From assembly GCF_900172295.1 (NCBI RefSeq), contig NZ_FWFL01000006.1, forward strand, positions 1 through 64,000: a stretch of DNA of 64,000 bases, read 5' to 3'. The notes below the pieces were generated by a model. It was not told the DNA's origin. It made no database searches and was given only the letters and a program-made list of their open reading frames with translations. The position numbers were made by a program, and so were the translations under genes. Within the stretch, counting starts at the first letter, position 1. The number at the start of each line of letters is the position of its first letter. The DNA is from Roseovarius litorisediminis. Its GTDB lineage: Bacteria; Pseudomonadota; Alphaproteobacteria; Rhodobacterales; Rhodobacteraceae. Positions 19,231-27,750 of this stretch are shown here, piece after piece.

Positions 19231-19997
19231 TAATTGACCTCCGGATTTACCAGTTCGGTATATTCGGCGGCAAGTTCAGCCGATGAAAGCAGGCCTTCCA
19301 AACGCAGCCACTTCGCATCAGGACCTTCACGCAGGAATGTCAGCGGCCGGTGATACATCTTGTTCTCACCTTTATATATGGCGTCAAAGGCGCGAACGAC
19401 CTGGAAAATATCGTCAAATTGTCCTGTGAGCAGCACCCAGTTGTCATGCGCGTCATGCAGTTTCGCATATTCCCGCAGCCTGCGGGGGGTATCATATTCC
19501 GGGTCGATCGAGATCGACACCATGAGATAGTTTTCGTCAATTGCCTTAAGCTCATCCTGAGTCTGCCCAAAGGTCGCACTCATCACCGGGCAAATCGTGG
19601 CGCAGCTTGTAAAAATAAAATTCAGCAGCACCGGGCCGTCATATTCCATTAATTCCGCAACATTCACCTTACGGGCGCGACTGTCGCGCAGGGTGACATC
19701 GGGCATCTCATAGGCATTGCGGCTGCGCTGATATTGAAACCCGTCCGGGCGCGCGGCCAGTTCGACTGCATTGCCATCGTCCATGCCAATATGTGTGGGC
19801 ATCCGGTGATCACTGGCGCCGTGATCATGGGCCTCCATATCGTGGCCTTCAGCGTTCTCGTGACCCATCATTGTGTGGCCATCGCCATGCGCAGAGTGGT
19901 CCATTTCGGTATCGCTTGCGGCCAGGGCAAATCCCGACGCCGCGACCATCAAGGCAAAGGCGGATACGGCGGTTGCCAAACCTTCAAAGTGTTTCAT
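19230..19997 (-). CDS. SCO1/SenC family copper protein with His-rich N-terminus (ioxD-like)
   Basis: Copper chaperone or thiol reductase of the SCO family, exported to the periplasm (255 residues). The signal peptide covers residues 1-27. A His/Met/Asp-rich linker follows (about 30-75, with many histidines), likely to bind copper. The thioredoxin-fold domain carries the ligand motif CATICP and the distal His in MYHRPLTFL. The start at 19997 is set by GGAGA seven bases before; the frame runs open further upstream without a better site. It probably loads copper into the multicopper oxidase of the same operon, inferred from family and context. Confidence 0.88.
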   Translation of the reverse strand: MKHFEGLATAVSAFALMVAASGFALAASDTEMDHSAHGDGHTMMGHENAEGHDMEAHDHGASDHRMPTHIGMDDGNAVELAARPDGFQYQRSRNAYEMPDVTLRDSRARKVNVAELMEYDGPVLLNFIFTSCATICPVMSATFGQTQDELKAIDENYLMVSISIDPEYDTPRRLREYAKLHDAHDNWVLLTGQFDDIFQVVRAFDAIYKGENKMYHRPLTFLREGPDAKWLRLEGLLSSAELAAEYTELVNPEVN

Positions 19998-20037
19998 TTC
20001 AAGTCTCCATTGAGAGAGTAATGTCTCAAAATAAGTA

Positions 20038-20063
20038 GCACCGGCAACTATTGTTGCCGGTGC
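20038..20063 (-). terminator. Intra-operon hairpin between the large oxidase subunit and the SCO gene
   Basis: GCACCGGCAAC and GTTGCCGGTGC form a perfect 11-bp stem with a 4-base loop in the 82-bp gap before the SCO gene. Read leftward it is followed by TACTTATTTTGAG, only a weak U-tract. It may protect the upstream message or partly terminate it, giving more of the first three products than of the last two. Confidence 0.6.
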
Positions 20064-20079
20064 CAATCTTATACCGGTC

Positions 20080-22044
20080 CTAGTGTACAGACCAGACGGC
20101 CACGTCGTGATGAAGCGCGTCGAACTGATACATCCGCAGACGGCGTGATGGTTCGTAGTTAAAGTTTACGATCACCTTGTGTTCGCCAATGCCTTCAGCT
20201 GTTGTGTAGCCATCCACTGGCATCATCAGACCACCCCAGGAGCTGTGCTCGTTGTTGCCACGTCCGTGAGCGTTGCCATTGTGACCACGCATGTACTTGT
20301 GGCCATGAGCCTCGGCGTAGGATGCATGCGGTGTAACAACAGGCTCTGTCGGGCGCACCGCAGGCGGCACAGGGATCGGGCCATTACCAGCGATGTTGAT
20401 CCAGAAGTAGTTGCGCCCGAAGGTGAACAATGGTCCAGCACCACCGATAGGCAGCGTGTTGTGGAAGGTGTTTTCCCATCCACGCACACCACCGAAGTCA
20501 ACCAGAACATAGGCGTGGACAAAGTAGTCGCCGTTCAGCAGTTGCACGTTCACAGTGTCACCACGGTTCAGCCACATATCGTCGGTCAGAGCGACCTGCG
20601 CTTCACCATCATGCCCACGCACCTGACCATAGATCGTGTTGTTCAGGAACAGCACGGTCATGTCCGCCCAGTCCGCCATTTCGTAACCGGTAGGAAGTTG
20701 GTTACGGTTCGACCAGTCATAGAAAGCCTGACGGATCAACGGCATCAGAACGTCCAGACTGCGCGGGTGACCTTGGCCATCGGCAATCTCTTTGAACATC
20801 CGCCACATCCGCTTGGACGGGGCCGTGTCGCCAATCATAGCGATTGCGGCCAGCTTGGCTTCTTCGCTGGCAAGCGGGTTTTCACCAAACACACCAACTT
20901 CGGCAGCGTTTCGCGGCGCACCGTTTGCAAGCGGCACATTGCGGTTCTCGACGACCTGAACGCGTGGCGGGTGAACCCTCCAGCCCCAGTGATAGCTGAG
21001 GTTCCACATGCGTGCCGGGGGCATCTTCATGTTGAGCGTGTACTGCTGGCCTTCCTCCATCGGGAAGAATGTCTGGTCAAGACCAACGTTGGGGATGTTC
21101 CGGCCCTGAAGGTTCGGGCAGGTGATCGGCCCCATCGGCGTCTGACATGTCTCGTTCGAGAAATCCAATTCATTCGGATCGTCGAACACCATCATGTAAG
21201 GCGCAAAGTCCTCGTGACCGCGATTCAGGATCTTCACGTTATAGGTGATGGTCCACTCATCGTTCTGAACGTCATCGGTGTTCAGATAGTTGGCATCGGC
21301 CTCAATGTGGCTGTCATACCAGATCTGGTTGATCACAACGTTCTTGGTCACACCATCAACTTTTTTGGTCTTCAGACCGCCAAAGTAGTGCAGGATCGGA
21401 AAGCCTTCGTATTCACGGTCTTTGAATTGACCGCTCAGAGGCACACCTTCGATGATATCGACCGCATGTTGCGCCAGACTACGTGCATTGGAAGTTCTGC
21501 CTGATTGCATCTCTTCCAGACGGTCCATGATCCAATCCAGATCATCTGTGGGCGACGTTTTATCGATTTGCGTCACCACCGGGTCGTCATGCAGGTTATA
21601 GGGGTTGTCCGGTGTCGAGGGCAGCGTATTGGGGATTGGAGTGCCCCGGCAGGTTTCTGCGTCCTCGTACTTGGTCGGAATCACGTTGGTCGGATTTGCC
21701 CCAAACGTTCCCATTGGCCCCGTGGGAGGCGGGAATATCGATGCCGCAGTATTGAGTTCGGTAATCGTTGCACCACGTACAACGTTACCATCTGCATCAA
21801 CTACCAGATTACCATCTGCATCCCTTAACGCGTTGTCCCTGCGGTTCTCGAAAGAAACGCGCGGTTGCTGGTTCGAGCCGTACTTGTCAATGCAAAGCTG
21901 GTTCAACACCGCCAGGTTCCCCGGGTTGGGGGGAACGGGCCCGAGGGTGTCAGTGTCTGCGAAAGCAGCACCCCCCCCAAGTGTGTGTACGGCTGGCAAG
22001 GCCATCACCGCAACTACTCTTATAGATTTGCGAAACATTTTCAT
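20080..22044 (-). CDS. Large exported histidine-rich protein, ioxC-like
   Basis: A 654-residue exported protein. A Sec-type signal peptide ends near residue 29. The mature N-terminus has tandem DADGN repeats near residue 75 that resemble calcium loops. A cysteine pair (ETCQTPMGPITC) lies near residue 295. Histidine-rich segments occur around NLSYHWGWRVHPP and in a tail near residues 575-605 (HGHKYMRGHNGNAHGRG); the C-terminus ends HHDVAVWSVH. I see no canonical HxH/HCH multicopper motifs, so it is not a standard oxidase. Its position between two SCO-type genes downstream of a multicopper oxidase matches ioxC, the second component required for iodide oxidase as I remember it. No catalytic function can be assigned from sequence. 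Confidence 0.65.
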   Translation of the reverse strand: MKMFRKSIRVVAVMALPAVHTLGGGAAFADTDTLGPVPPNPGNLAVLNQLCIDKYGSNQQPRVSFENRRDNALRDADGNLVVDADGNVVRGATITELNTAASIFPPPTGPMGTFGANPTNVIPTKYEDAETCRGTPIPNTLPSTPDNPYNLHDDPVVTQIDKTSPTDDLDWIMDRLEEMQSGRTSNARSLAQHAVDIIEGVPLSGQFKDREYEGFPILHYFGGLKTKKVDGVTKNVVINQIWYDSHIEADANYLNTDDVQNDEWTITYNVKILNRGHEDFAPYMMVFDDPNELDFSNETCQTPMGPITCPNLQGRNIPNVGLDQTFFPMEEGQQYTLNMKMPPARMWNLSYHWGWRVHPPRVQVVENRNVPLANGAPRNAAEVGVFGENPLASEEAKLAAIAMIGDTAPSKRMWRMFKEIADGQGHPRSLDVLMPLIRQAFYDWSNRNQLPTGYEMADWADMTVLFLNNTIYGQVRGHDGEAQVALTDDMWLNRGDTVNVQLLNGDYFVHAYVLVDFGGVRGWENTFHNTLPIGGAGPLFTFGRNYFWINIAGNGPIPVPPAVRPTEPVVTPHASYAEAHGHKYMRGHNGNAHGRGNNEHSSWGGLMMPVDGYTTAEGIGEHKVIVNFNYEPSRRLRMYQFDALHHDVAVWSVH

Positions 22045-22098
22045 TTTCTCCGTTTCAATGCTGTGCTGGTTCCCCGGTGTCTCCCGGGGTCCAGAAAC

Positions 22099-22884
22099 TC
22101 AGACTTCGCGGTTGTGATTGCGGGTGTCGTTCATATCGAACACACGAGGTCCGGCGCGACGCATCTTGCCATCAACTGGCAATTCTTGCGGCATCACCCA
22201 GGACACACGGCTCGCAGCGTCATCCGCCTGGATGCCGTGCGGGAAGGCGCCCCAAAGACCGGCAGCGCCGTTACCGTAAAACACAACATCGACCTTACGC
22301 TTGCCCGGAAGGGTGCTGTGACCCATCCGATACATCCGGAAGGCAAGGTCCGCGCAATGCTGTTTGGTCCCTGTCAGGAACTGCCAGCCCTTGGGGGCGT
22401 TCAGTTCTTTGGCATAGGCCGACAGACGCGAGGGTGTGTCATGTTCGGGATCACGTGTAATCGAATAGACCTGCACATCACGGCCAACTTTGTCGCCAAG
22501 CTCGGCCACAACATCGCCCACGAAGCGGGTGATCGGGAAATGTTCTTCATCCCGAAGGCTCATGAAATGCATCATGACAACCTTGTTCTCGATAAAGCCC
22601 TCGTAGAACGACATGCCCAGACCGTCATGATTGACCATCATGACATTTGGAAACGCGTCGCGCATCGAGGTGTCGATCACCCCACCACTATTGATAGGAT
22701 TACATACCACCGGCAGATCATTGGGGCCGATAGCTTTTTGCGCAGCGAGACGGTTTGCTGCAGCTTGCTGCGCCGCGAGACGTTCGGCAGCAGCCCTTTC
22801 GGACGAACTGCCCGCTGTGGTCGAAAAGCCCACCGCCGCGGCAGCGACCGGAATTCCGGTCAGGAATTGACGTCTATTTGTCAT
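22099..22884 (-). CDS. SCO-like protein without the CxxxC copper site, TAT-exported (ioxB-like)
   Basis: A 261-residue protein of the SCO/thioredoxin fold. A TAT signal starts it (NRRQFLTG, then an Ala-rich hydrophobic stretch). A short AERLAAQ-type coiled segment follows, then the thioredoxin-like domain with the family pattern VQVYSITRDPEHDTPSRL. Where SCO proteins have TSCATICP this one reads FMSLRDEEHFP, so both copper cysteines are missing, and the distal His is not evident. It therefore is unlikely to be an ordinary copper chaperone. It may be a TAT escort or structural partner for the neighbouring oxidase. Gaps of 45 and 55 bp to its neighbours indicate one operon. Confidence 0.75.
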   Translation of the reverse strand: MTNRRQFLTGIPVAAAAVGFSTTAGSSSERAAAERLAAQQAAANRLAAQKAIGPNDLPVVCNPINSGGVIDTSMRDAFPNVMMVNHDGLGMSFYEGFIENKVVMMHFMSLRDEEHFPITRFVGDVVAELGDKVGRDVQVYSITRDPEHDTPSRLSAYAKELNAPKGWQFLTGTKQHCADLAFRMYRMGHSTLPGKRKVDVVFYGNGAAGLWGAFPHGIQADDAASRVSWVMPQELPVDGKMRRAGPRVFDMNDTRNHNREV

Positions 22885-22929
22885 CTTAATATCCTCTCTT
22901 TCTCAGAGATTTCCTTGAACGGTGGAAAA

Positions 22930-24837
22930 TCAGTCGCCCTGACCGACCGGGACGATATCCCAACGGATCATCATGGCGTGGTCTTCGTGCACAACGTTGT
23001 GACAGTGCATCACGTGTTTGCCGAAGAAATCGCGCCAGCGGCTAAAGAATGTCACCTCGTCTCCGGGCCCAAGCGAGACCACGTCTTTACGCGACGTCTC
23101 AAACGGGCTTGGCGGACGACCATTGACCTCAAGGATCTGGAACTCTTCAAAGTGCGTGTGAACCGGGTGCGCCCAGTTTGAACCCTCGTTGCGGAAAGTC
23201 CAGATTTCGGCAGAACCCTGCTCAATCTTGACGTCCACACGGTTGGGATCCATCAAGCGGCCGTTAACTGTCCAAAGACCGTTGTCATAGTCAAAGACAA
23301 AAAGACGCTTACGGCGAACTTCCGACATGCGGATTTTCGGCAGTTTGCGCATTTTGGCCGGAACTTTTGACGGGTCAGCAACTTCACCGGGTTTACAGTT
23401 GAACTGAATAACCGGCATCAGATTATCACCTTCCAGCGTGTAACCCGTCGGGCCAGCGCCATCGGGACGGATCTCCATCTGGTTCATGACCTGAATCTTG
23501 TCGCCCTCTGCATACTTCGAAAAGTCGACAATGACGTCATTCCGGTTTGCAACCCAGATTTCCAGCATCGGTTCTTGGATCGGCTCTTCAAGCAGGTTGC
23601 CGTCGTTCGAAAGAACGGTCCAGTCGTCGAAATACGGATCGCTGCCATCCGCCGGTACAATTCTAAGCACCAGTTGATACAGACGCGAGGGGCCACCGTT
23701 CAGGAAGCGGAAGCGGTACTTGCGGCGATCCACATCCAGATAGGGCTGAATGATCCGGTTAACAGTAATTTTGTCACCGGTCATGCCGTTCGTGGTGTAT
23801 TGACGACGCAGCGGTTCGAAGGTGTCAGGACGACCGTCAAGGTTACCAACATCGTGCGGAGCTTTGGTCGCCGGAGAGGGTGTAAAGAAGTCCCAGATCA
23901 CCTGACCTTCCGGTGTGAACTGCACGTCGTGCATGATCAGCGGAATGTCATAATCGCCCGATGGCAGGTTGAAGGCCAGCGGGTTGGGATCGGTCTCATC
24001 GCCCGAGTCACGCTCGTCGAAGATCAGATAGAAGCCTGAGAAACCCGCATACACGTTGGTCGCGGTGAAATCCAGACGGTGGTCGTGGTACCACAGCGTG
24101 TTCATGATCTCGCGGTTATGCGGCCCATGCCCATTCGGCGAACCCGCCGGGAAGTTGGCATAGTGATGATCCCAGAATTCACCAGGGTTGAAAAAGTCCT
24201 GCGGGATACCATCTGATTCAGACGCGGTATGCGCGTTGTGCAGGTGGATCGTGGGCGACGGCAGTGCAAAGTTCACATGGCCAGAGCCAACCGGCGGAAG
24301 CTCGTTGTTGCGACGCAGGAAGACCGGCTCGCCATAACGTGCATGATACGTTTCGCCCGGGGTGATGCCGTTGAAACCCCAATGCCAGGAACCAACGTTC
24401 GGGTCACCACCCTTGCCGACGACACCAGGTGTGCCATCGCCATACGGGGGCTGCCAGTGATACTTCCAGCGGAATTCTCCCAGCACCTCTTCGTAGTATT
24501 TCTGAGGCGGGAAATCGTCGAACCGCTGGTGACGCGCCGGCTCAACTGGATCACCGTACAAAAAATCCGGTTCACCCGTCGCTGGGTTGATGTCAAGCGG
24601 CTGTGCAACCGGCATAATGTTGAGTGGTGCCGTAAACGGCTCAACAGCAGGGCTTGGTGACGCCTTGATGCTCGGTTCAAAGTTGTCAGGGAAAACAAGG
24701 CCCGATTGCGTGGGGTTTGTGCCCCACTGGTCGATAATCTCCCTGTTGTCATCAACAACATCTGCACCGGCCTGGCTGGCCACTAGGCCAGCACCAGCAG
24801 TGCCCAAGCCTAGTTTTAATGCTTCTCTTCGTTTCAT
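22930..24837 (-). CDS. TAT-exported multicopper oxidase, iodide-oxidase-like (ioxA-like)
   Basis: A 635-residue multicopper oxidase that would couple one-electron substrate oxidation to reduction of O2 to water. The TAT signal is KRREALKLGLG. All four copper-binding motifs are present: HLHNAH (about 198-203), WYHDH (248-252), HPVHTH (556-561) and HCHNVVHEDHAMM (about 611-623), with the type 1 axial Met. The start at 24837 is fixed by GGAGG seven bases upstream. The long, CotA/bilirubin-oxidase-like architecture and the operon order point to an iodide-oxidase-type enzyme. Phenol or Mn(II) oxidation are alternatives. First gene of the five-gene operon. Confidence 0.88.
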   Translation of the reverse strand: MKRREALKLGLGTAGAGLVASQAGADVVDDNREIIDQWGTNPTQSGLVFPDNFEPSIKASPSPAVEPFTAPLNIMPVAQPLDINPATGEPDFLYGDPVEPARHQRFDDFPPQKYYEEVLGEFRWKYHWQPPYGDGTPGVVGKGGDPNVGSWHWGFNGITPGETYHARYGEPVFLRRNNELPPVGSGHVNFALPSPTIHLHNAHTASESDGIPQDFFNPGEFWDHHYANFPAGSPNGHGPHNREIMNTLWYHDHRLDFTATNVYAGFSGFYLIFDERDSGDETDPNPLAFNLPSGDYDIPLIMHDVQFTPEGQVIWDFFTPSPATKAPHDVGNLDGRPDTFEPLRRQYTTNGMTGDKITVNRIIQPYLDVDRRKYRFRFLNGGPSRLYQLVLRIVPADGSDPYFDDWTVLSNDGNLLEEPIQEPMLEIWVANRNDVIVDFSKYAEGDKIQVMNQMEIRPDGAGPTGYTLEGDNLMPVIQFNCKPGEVADPSKVPAKMRKLPKIRMSEVRRKRLFVFDYDNGLWTVNGRLMDPNRVDVKIEQGSAEIWTFRNEGSNWAHPVHTHFEEFQILEVNGRPPSPFETSRKDVVSLGPGDEVTFFSRWRDFFGKHVMHCHNVVHEDHAMMIRWDIVPVGQGD

Positions 24838-25509
24838 GCTTAGTCCTCCAGCAGAAAAAGCTCGCGAAAATAGTTTCAATAGTACGCCAAACATGGCGCG
24901 ACGGGTAACGCGCCACGAGTGCCGCGAGTCAGGAAGGCCCAAACGGACCTCAAGATAGAAGAAGTCAAAAGACCTCTTTAGGTTTCGGGTTCAGTACCCG
25001 ATGACTATGTGATGTCAGGCCGATGAGTTGAGTAATGTGGTTGGCCCGGGCGGATCTGTGATACGCCAATTTTTTAAAATGCTCTGGGGGTAAACACCCC
25101 ATACCATGCACAACGGCAGCATGGCCTTGCCATTAGTTCCCCAGTTGGAAAACCGGTGTTGTGGCCGGTCAACTAACGCTTTTGATCACAACATGAAAAA
25201 CTCCGTATAACAATCATAACTTTATCGTGATCTGGCGAAATACTTCTTTTTTCACCGCTGATAAAAACCGATATCCAGTTAAAACCCTGAATTCAAATAT
25301 TTTTAAAAGTTCTTCCCTAGCGTAAACAAATATTCACTTGGTTGATCCGGGATGTTTCAACCCCCAAAAATCGTTAACAAATGTAGGGCTTATGCGAACA
25401 ATCTCTGCTTTTTTCGGGCAATGTTTTCCAAAAATACACAACAGATAGCAGCGCCGTGATCGACTCGAATTAGACAACAACCGCAGGCAGGCAAGAAAAT
25501 GGCCTGCAC
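24838..25509. promoter_or_regulatory. Long AT-rich leader region upstream of the oxidase operon
   Basis: About 670 bp without a supportable gene between gspC and the multicopper oxidase, both transcribed leftward. It is clearly AT-richer than its flanks in its right half (25200-25480). A small hairpin GGGGT-AAAC-ACCCC lies near 25088-25101. It must hold the oxidase operon promoter and a long 5-prime leader or regulator sites. I cannot place the promoter. Confidence 0.5.
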
Positions 25510-26448
25510 TCAACCCCTGCCTGATACTTTCACGTTGATTGTCTGGCGCTGCCCACCGCGCAAAATCTCGACCACAAACTTGTCTGCGCTGCTCAGAATT
25601 GTGCTTGCGTTTTCCAACGTATCAAGATCGCCAACAGAATACCCATTGACCCTCAAAACCAAGTCTCCCCTGCGTAGTCCGATGAGATCGTAAAGCTGCC
25701 CTTCGCGCACCCACAGAATTTCGGGAAACTTGTCGCCATTGCCCCCGCGCGGCGCAACCATACGGACACTTCCGGCACGCCCCAGCACCCTGCGCATATC
25801 ACGGCCGGAAAATGCTGAAATGGGAACTTCCGCAGTTTTCGGCTTCAAGGGATCGGATGACACCAGGCGCGAATATGTCTCGGCGGGCGTCTCCTCAAAG
25901 CCCACCACCTCTTTGGCGCCGTCTTTTTCGATCCAGACCCCTTCGGCATCTATGCCGCGAACAACCTCTCCACCGGGCAAGGTATCACCAACACTGACAA
26001 GGGCATTGCCCTGTGAGGAGGTGACCATTGCCCACGCTTGGTCGCCTCCGGCCATCAGCCCTAGCAGTTCGTAATTCTCACTTGGCTTGGGCGCGGCGGC
26101 AGTTACGGTTTGGTTCGGCGTGAAAACCCCAAATATCGGCGGCCAACCACGAGCATCGTCCGGCAGATCACTGTCACCAGCGGCACTATTACCCTGCTCG
26201 AGTACAATCGGGGCAACCCGACGCAAATCAGATGCCGTCAGTGTCAACGCAAGCTGCCCAGTGCCATATCCCAATGCGATGGCCGCCAGAAACGTCATGC
26301 TGCCCGATCGCCACGCCATATCAGCCAACCGAAACACTGCCATGGAAACAAGCTGCGCCGGACGTTCCCAAAAATATTCTTTCAGTCGGCAAAACAGGTA
26401 ACTCCAGTCGAAAAAAAAGACGTGACCACGTGAAAAGGCACTCAACAC
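25510..26448 (-). CDS. gspC: Type II secretion protein GspC
   Basis: Inner-membrane connector that binds the secretin and helps select substrates. From the upstream GTG at 26448 it has 312 residues. It has a cytosolic N-terminus, one membrane span near residues 50-70, the periplasmic homology region (YELLGLMAGGDQAWAMV, near 128) and a C-terminal PDZ domain (LYDLIGLRRGDLVLRVNGYS, near 258). The real start may be an internal ATG at 26343; neither has a good ribosome-binding site. It is separated from the other gsp genes by the whole oxidase operon. Confidence 0.88.
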   Translation of the reverse strand: MLSAFSRGHVFFFDWSYLFCRLKEYFWERPAQLVSMAVFRLADMAWRSGSMTFLAAIALGYGTGQLALTLTASDLRRVAPIVLEQGNSAAGDSDLPDDARGWPPIFGVFTPNQTVTAAAPKPSENYELLGLMAGGDQAWAMVTSSQGNALVSVGDTLPGGEVVRGIDAEGVWIEKDGAKEVVGFEETPAETYSRLVSSDPLKPKTAEVPISAFSGRDMRRVLGRAGSVRMVAPRGGNGDKFPEILWVREGQLYDLIGLRRGDLVLRVNGYSVGDLDTLENASTILSSADKFVVEILRGGQRQTINVKVSGRG

Positions 26449-26603
26449 CAGCCAACAATAAGGCCAATTCTGTAATTGAACAACGTGTCATCTGACAGTC
26501 ATCGCGCGGCTGTGCCAAAGGGCACATCTTTTGAGTTCAATATACCCAACCCTGCGAGCGATGCGTTGTGTCGCCCAGCAACCTGGATCACGGGAGGGTG
26601 CGT

Positions 26604-27488
26604 TCACCGTACCTGTGGTCCCGGTAAATCAATGGGCCAATGCGCCGTCGCTTTTGCTTCCTGCGCAGGCCGGGCCAGAAAAAGCTGCGCATGAAAATGG
26701 CCTGTGCTTTCTACACCATCTGTCTCATGCCCGGCTGCGCGCGCGTTTTCTATGGCCCGCGCCTGTTCATCCTCGCCTTCAAATCGACGGTGCCGGAACG
26801 GCCCGCCCAGAACTTCCACTTCAAGCCCATGGTCACGCATCACTTCAAGCGCTTGCGCCCGTTCATTCCCCCGGATGGGCGAAGTGACGATCCACGGCTT
26901 TTCACCCCCTGCCATAGACAGCATCTTGTCCAGAATGTCGGGCATCAGATATGCGACACTACCGCATTCGACGATCATATCACATGCCCCCAACGCCGCC
27001 TGTAACCCGGCCGATGCGTGGGCGGCGCCCAGATCTTCTGCATAGCCTTCATCAAGCAGCCCAACATCAACCGCGTAGGCCACCGCGTTCTTGGCCACAT
27101 CAATTCCGGTAAAATGCGCCGTCACATCCGGCCGTCTGTTCCCGGCCAGCCATTCGCGATCCCATTTTATGACCTCCTCGGGCACAGCCGTGTCAAACCG
27201 TGGCTCCCGATACCGCGCGAACATGTCCTGCAGGCTGACTTCATGCCGCATCAGTGCTGTGACAACCCCATAGCTGCAGGCAAAGTCGATCACCCGAGCG
27301 GAACCCCGCACGCCCCTGACACGTTCCATTTCTTTCAACGCAGCCCGGAAAACAGCAGTCGCATGATGCTGGTTGCGATAATCAAGATCATCCATCATGC
27401 GGAAATAGGCGCGGCAGTCGGGCTGATTATATGTGTCGTCGAAAATCGTTACAAAATCTTCATTCTGGGGGGCTGCAGCGTCGGTCAT
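26604..27488 (-). CDS. SAM-dependent methyltransferase-like protein
   Basis: A 294-residue soluble protein with a class I methyltransferase layout. Motif I is VIDFACSYGVVTALM near residue 68. An acidic second strand follows (FTGIDVAKNAVAYA, near 127), and a later strand CDMIVECGSVAYLMP matches motif IV. GGAG eight bases before the ATG at 27488 sets the start; the frame is open further upstream without support. It is divergent from an EamA-type transporter and close to a glycosyltransferase. The substrate is not recognisable. Confidence 0.65.
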   Translation of the reverse strand: MTDAAAPQNEDFVTIFDDTYNQPDCRAYFRMMDDLDYRNQHHATAVFRAALKEMERVRGVRGSARVIDFACSYGVVTALMRHEVSLQDMFARYREPRFDTAVPEEVIKWDREWLAGNRRPDVTAHFTGIDVAKNAVAYAVDVGLLDEGYAEDLGAAHASAGLQAALGACDMIVECGSVAYLMPDILDKMLSMAGGEKPWIVTSPIRGNERAQALEVMRDHGLEVEVLGGPFRHRRFEGEDEQARAIENARAAGHETDGVESTGHFHAQLFLARPAQEAKATAHWPIDLPGPQVR

Positions 27489-27750
27489 GTCGTTATCTCC
27501 GGATAAATATAGCACGCGGATCATGTGCAACTGGCCCGGTCTAACTTGGTAAAATGTTAACATACAACCATAAATCACTCCGGTCTTTTCACACTCCGCC
27601 ACGCCAGCGTTACCGATTAACGCAATCTGAAACAATATTTCCGCCCATGTCGGCAACGTGATTAAAACGTGACAACACAACCATTGATATAGCTGCAGCA
27701 TCAGACAACATCATCCTTACTAGCCTAAACTTTATTGTAGGACCCGATTT

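Noticed and set aside
20179-21504. Long open frame of 441 codons on the plus strand opposite the large oxidase partner
   Set aside because: It lies wholly antisense to a well-supported gene, has no family likeness, and its composition is that of a GC-rich shadow frame.
21865-23181. Open frame of 438 codons spanning three genes antisense
   Set aside because: It crosses the ends of three supported genes on the other strand and shows no domain pattern.
22930-24942. Classification of the multicopper oxidase as a copper-resistance CopA or spore CotA protein
   Set aside because: No CopB/CopC-type neighbours and no Met-rich repeats; the SCO, partner and cytochrome genes point elsewhere.
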